This document shows, piece after piece, positions 5,738-6,653 of a stretch of DNA of 6,653 nucleotides. This stretch comes from an uncultured Sutterella sp. (GTDB taxonomy: Bacteria > Pseudomonadota > Gammaproteobacteria > Burkholderiales > Burkholderiaceae_F): positions 1 to 6,653 of the forward strand of contig URYO01000070.1 in NCBI GenBank assembly GCA_900552195.1, given 5' to 3'. The notes under the pieces were generated by a model, which saw nothing but the letters and a program-made list of their open reading frames with translations, was not told where the DNA came from and made no database searches. Each line of letters starts with the position of its first letter. Position 1 is the stretch's first letter. A program made the translations under genes and the position numbers.

Positions 5738-6541
5738 TTACTTCTTCAATGTCAGCAATTCACCGGAGAACTGACCGAGCCATCCGTCACCGAATGCATC
5801 GTGTGCATAGTGACGGAATTCGTTGCCTGCCTGCTGAAGTTCGAGTTCGTTTTCAGGCGTCATATCGCCGGTGCCCAAACCCAGCATGTCTGTAACGAAT
5901 ACCAAAGTACGAACTTCTTTGTCATTCTTCATGACCGGAGCAACGAGGAAGAAGTCATTGGCTTCAACGTTCTTACGGTCAGCGCCGAAGAGCTTGAAGT
6001 AATCATTAGCACGAAAGATGTTCGAGCAAAGAATGATCTTCGGGCTCTTTTCAGCGACTGCAGCCTGGAAAACCTGACCTCTCTGAGCAACGAGGAAGTT
6101 CAGGAAATCGCGGTAAGAAGGCAGTCCGGTGTACTTAGCCATTGTGACTTCGCCGTCAGGCGTCGTAACAGCGAGTTTTTCCATCCAGGCGTTCGTTGTA
6201 ATCATTCCGGTGCAGAGCGGAGAAGCACTCAGCAGAAGAATCGGCTGTTTGTCTTCCTGTCCTTCGGGTTTGAAAACAAGAGAAGTTTCTGCTTCAGGAT
6301 TGCCTGTAATGCTGTTAATCAAACGAGTAACGGATTCGGTGCACGGGCATGTTGTCGGCAGTGCGCGCTTTAAAGCATCAATATTCGTAACCGGATTTGC
6401 AAAGACTTTTTCCGGATCGATCGGCAGCGGGCAGCGAGCGCTGTGATCTACGACCAGCCAGATCGGGGCATTAGGGTTGCCGCCCATGCAGCCGGAAAAA
6501 GAGCTGATGTATTGAGTAAATAACTCAGGAACTTGAACCAT
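5738..6541 (-). CDS. Hypothetical protein of unknown family, 267 residues
   Basis: I do not recognise this protein. It has no signal peptide and no long hydrophobic segment, so it should be cytosolic. Visible features are a short N-terminal helix (VPELFTQYIS), a Gly-rich turn with Cys18 (SGCMGGNP, 16-23), a strand-like APIWLVV (25-31) followed by DHSARCPLP with Cys37, a CPC motif (65-67), a strand ILLLSAS (101-107), GLPSYRDFLNFL (139-150), a second strand SPKIILC (166-172) followed by an Arg/Asn-rich stretch, and a C-terminal helix rich in Glu and Gln (228-243). The alternation of strands and helices suggests an alpha/beta fold. A distant uracil-DNA-glycosylase-like fold crossed my mind from the APIWLVV and SPKIILC strands, but I cannot support it. 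The start is the ATG at 6541 with GGAGG in place. A longer in-frame TTG start at 6556 would place that GGAGG inside the coding region. Its own terminator shows it is expressed as a separate unit. Confidence 0.8.
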   Translation of the reverse strand: MVQVPELFTQYISSFSGCMGGNPNAPIWLVVDHSARCPLPIDPEKVFANPVTNIDALKRALPTTCPCTESVTRLINSITGNPEAETSLVFKPEGQEDKQPILLLSASPLCTGMITTNAWMEKLAVTTPDGEVTMAKYTGLPSYRDFLNFLVAQRGQVFQAAVAEKSPKIILCSNIFRANDYFKLFGADRKNVEANDFFLVAPVMKNDKEVRTLVFVTDMLGLGTGDMTPENELELQQAGNEFRHYAHDAFGDGWLGQFSGELLTLKK

Positions 6542-6549
6542 TTCGATAT

Positions 6550-6554
6550 CCTCC
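6550..6554 (-). promoter_or_regulatory. Ribosome binding site that fixes the start of the unknown gene
   Basis: On the minus strand GGAGG stands 8 bases before the ATG at 6541. The alternative in-frame TTG at 6556 overlaps this site, is preceded directly by a TAA, and has no site of its own. The ATG is therefore the better start, and the protein is 267 rather than 272 residues. The leader upstream is very AT-rich, with a TACAAT (minus, 6629-6624) that could be a -10 box. Confidence 0.82.
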
Positions 6555-6653
6555 AATTAAAAATATTCTTCTTTTCGCGCTCCTTATCACGCACTTCTTT
6601 AGGAATTTCTCTGTCCATAACTTATTGTAATTTTATTATTATCATTTTTGTGC

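Noticed and set aside
5801..6373. Open frame of 190 codons on the plus strand opposite the unknown minus-strand gene
   Set aside because: The minus-strand gene has a GGAGG site and a terminator in the right places, while this frame has neither and its translation is rich in Cys, Arg and Asn in the manner of antisense frames.
6448..6618. Minus-strand frame of 56 codons starting MDREIPKEVR and overlapping the start of the unknown gene
   Set aside because: The first 17 residues look protein-like, but there is no ribosome binding site, the rest is out-of-frame reading of the next gene, and no family is recognisable.
1..6653. CRISPR array, insertion sequence, defence island or other new multi-gene system
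   Set aside because: The only tandem repeat is inside a coding tail, there are no transposase-like or nuclease-like frames, and strands and terminators show separate housekeeping-type units.

Overview
The window looks like ordinary chromosome from a Gram-negative proteobacterium. A secreted single-domain flavoprotein without heme motifs, an E. coli-type monofunctional RibB and the codon usage make a gut betaproteobacterium of the Sutterellaceae type (Burkholderiales) my best guess. That assignment is inference from gene style, not from a marker gene. There are five complete protein genes that I can name to family level, or that have no recognisable family but good translation signals, one probable gene 3' end, and several intrinsic terminators. 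I see no rRNA, tRNA, CRISPR array, insertion sequence or phage gene.

Layout. Positions 3-107 (+) hold a probable C-terminal fragment of an upstream gene. Positions 246-1763 (+) encode an exported FAD-dependent oxidoreductase of the fumarate reductase/flavocytochrome c flavoprotein superfamily, with a strong ribosome binding site. It converges on 1858-2331 (-), a free-standing NifX/NifB-type metal-cluster-binding domain with a Cys/His-rich tail made of a 14-residue tandem repeat. Two hairpins lie between them. A roughly 200-base spacer then separates the NifX-like gene from the divergent gene at 2534-3847 (+), a NCS2/AzgA-type purine permease that has no visible Shine-Dalgarno sequence. A very strong terminator (3883-3926) ends the permease transcript. 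Only 21 bases later ribB starts (3948-4616, +), encoding the DHBP synthase of riboflavin synthesis.

The right part is read from the minus strand. Positions 4734-5597 encode a ten-helix EamA/DMT exporter and converge on ribB. Positions 5738-6541 encode a 267-residue protein of unknown family, with its own long-stem terminator at 5671-5718. For this last gene an obvious GGAGG site shows that the start is the ATG at 6541 and not the in-frame TTG at 6556.

The genes appear to be separate transcription units, not a pathway operon: strands alternate and most junctions carry a terminator. The only loose functional link is flavin (ribB makes a flavin precursor; the first gene is a flavoprotein), and nothing in the sequence shows co-regulation. 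I found no convincing new multi-gene system. The points most worth following are the flavoprotein that lacks the fumarate-reductase catalytic arginines, the repeat-built metal-binding tail, the unknown protein at the right end, and the unusual translation starts of the permease and ribB.
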